Origin: DATKAS01 sp963773315 | GTDB lineage: Bacteria > Actinomycetota > Acidimicrobiia > Acidimicrobiales > DATKAS01 | Direction of reading: 5' to 3' | DNA: 64,000 nucleotides | Assembly: GCA_963773315.1 (NCBI GenBank) | Contig: CAVZAF010000005.1 | Coordinates: forward strand, 682,001-746,000 | In this document: positions 63,871 to 64,000 of the stretch, piece by piece | How positions within the stretch are numbered: the stretch's first letter is position 1 | Layout of the letters: each line of letters starts with the position of its first letter | Notes under the pieces: model-generated | Databases searched by the model: none | Told to the model about the DNA's origin: nothing | Seen by the model: the letters and a program-made list of their open reading frames with translations, nothing else | Translations under genes and position numbers: made by a program

Positions 63871-64000
63871 TTCCCAGGATCGAGCGCGGCCGGCACGTCC
63901 GGACGCTCCGTGGGTTAGCGCAAGGCAAAACCTTCGCCCGACGGCTGACCCGCGCGATCTCGGCGCAGCACACTTCGTCCGATGGCGGGTGGGGTGGGAG
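63871..64000. other. Upstream region at the right edge
   Basis: 130 bases upstream of the flippase gene with no convincing gene on either strand. It should hold that gene's promoter, but no clear -35/-10 pair was recognised before the window ends. Confidence 0.4.

Overview
The window is high-GC DNA from an actinobacterium. Evidence for this is the pervasive ATGA/GTGA start-stop overlaps, frequent GTG starts, several F420/FMN-type oxidoreductases (four luciferase-like proteins, one Ddn-type nitroreductase, one F420-type PPOX protein), DinB/DUF664, and lipoprotein linkers rich in Ala-Thr. The linkers and gene mix would suit Acidimicrobiia, but there is no rRNA or other phylogenetic marker here, so that placement is inference. 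No tRNA, rRNA, CRISPR array, insertion sequence or prophage was seen. The DNA looks like a chromosomal aromatic/organic-acid catabolic region.

Layout. 1-5.4 kb: aromatic ring cleavage, with an extradiol dioxygenase beside a partial histidine phosphatase, a divergent heme-oxygenase-like iron protein, two IclR regulators, a MarR regulator and an intradiol dioxygenase. 5.4-6.7 kb: Ddn-type reductase and an SDR. 6.7-11.7 kb: a complete branched-chain-type (Liv) ABC importer. 12-15.3 kb: a two-gene unit of MetE-like zinc methyltransferases, the first fused to a SAM-dependent methyltransferase. 15.3-17.5 kb: RidA, a crotonase, a luciferase-like oxidoreductase. 17.5-26.3 kb: a tightly packed minus-strand operon with BoxB and BoxC (aerobic benzoyl-CoA epoxidation and ring cleavage), an acyl-CoA ligase, two alpha/beta hydrolases, an MFS transporter, a cytidylate-kinase-like protein and a DinB protein. 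26.3-29.5 kb: membrane proteins, an SDR and luciferase-like enzymes.

29.5-39.2 kb: a plus-strand catabolic cassette (luciferase-like enzymes, aldo/keto reductase, SnoaL-like, bicupin, HpaI aldolase, DUF3500, carboxymuconolactone-decarboxylase-like, hydroxyisobutyrate-dehydrogenase-like, YciI, esterase) with a divergent lactonase-like metallo-beta-lactamase; its substrate cannot be read from the sequence. 39.1-41 kb: pirin and a methyltransferase. 41-46 kb: a second complete Liv importer in the reverse gene order. 46-54.7 kb: MarR-GNAT fusion and a divergent beta-propeller glycosidase-like gene, PPOX, PIG-L deacetylase, FAD monooxygenase, a large BTAD-AAA regulator, a VOC protein and a PPOX protein. 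54.7-60.5 kb: amidohydrolase, TetR, MMPL transporter, crotonase, extended SDR. 60.5-63.9 kb: a flippase-like membrane protein and a DUF2156 (MprF-type) synthase with an apparent rhomboid-like C-terminal domain.

Together the genes describe import of organic/aromatic acids, CoA activation and ring attack, and beta-oxidation-type processing under many local regulators. Ten genes are interrupted by eleven single frameshifts, ten of them of the same sign (+1). This looks more like residual assembly insertions than mass pseudogenisation. The most unusual items are the MetE-methyltransferase fusion, the MprF/rhomboid-like fusion, and a shared GGAAGG repeat system at two divergent promoters flanking the BTAD-AAA regulator.
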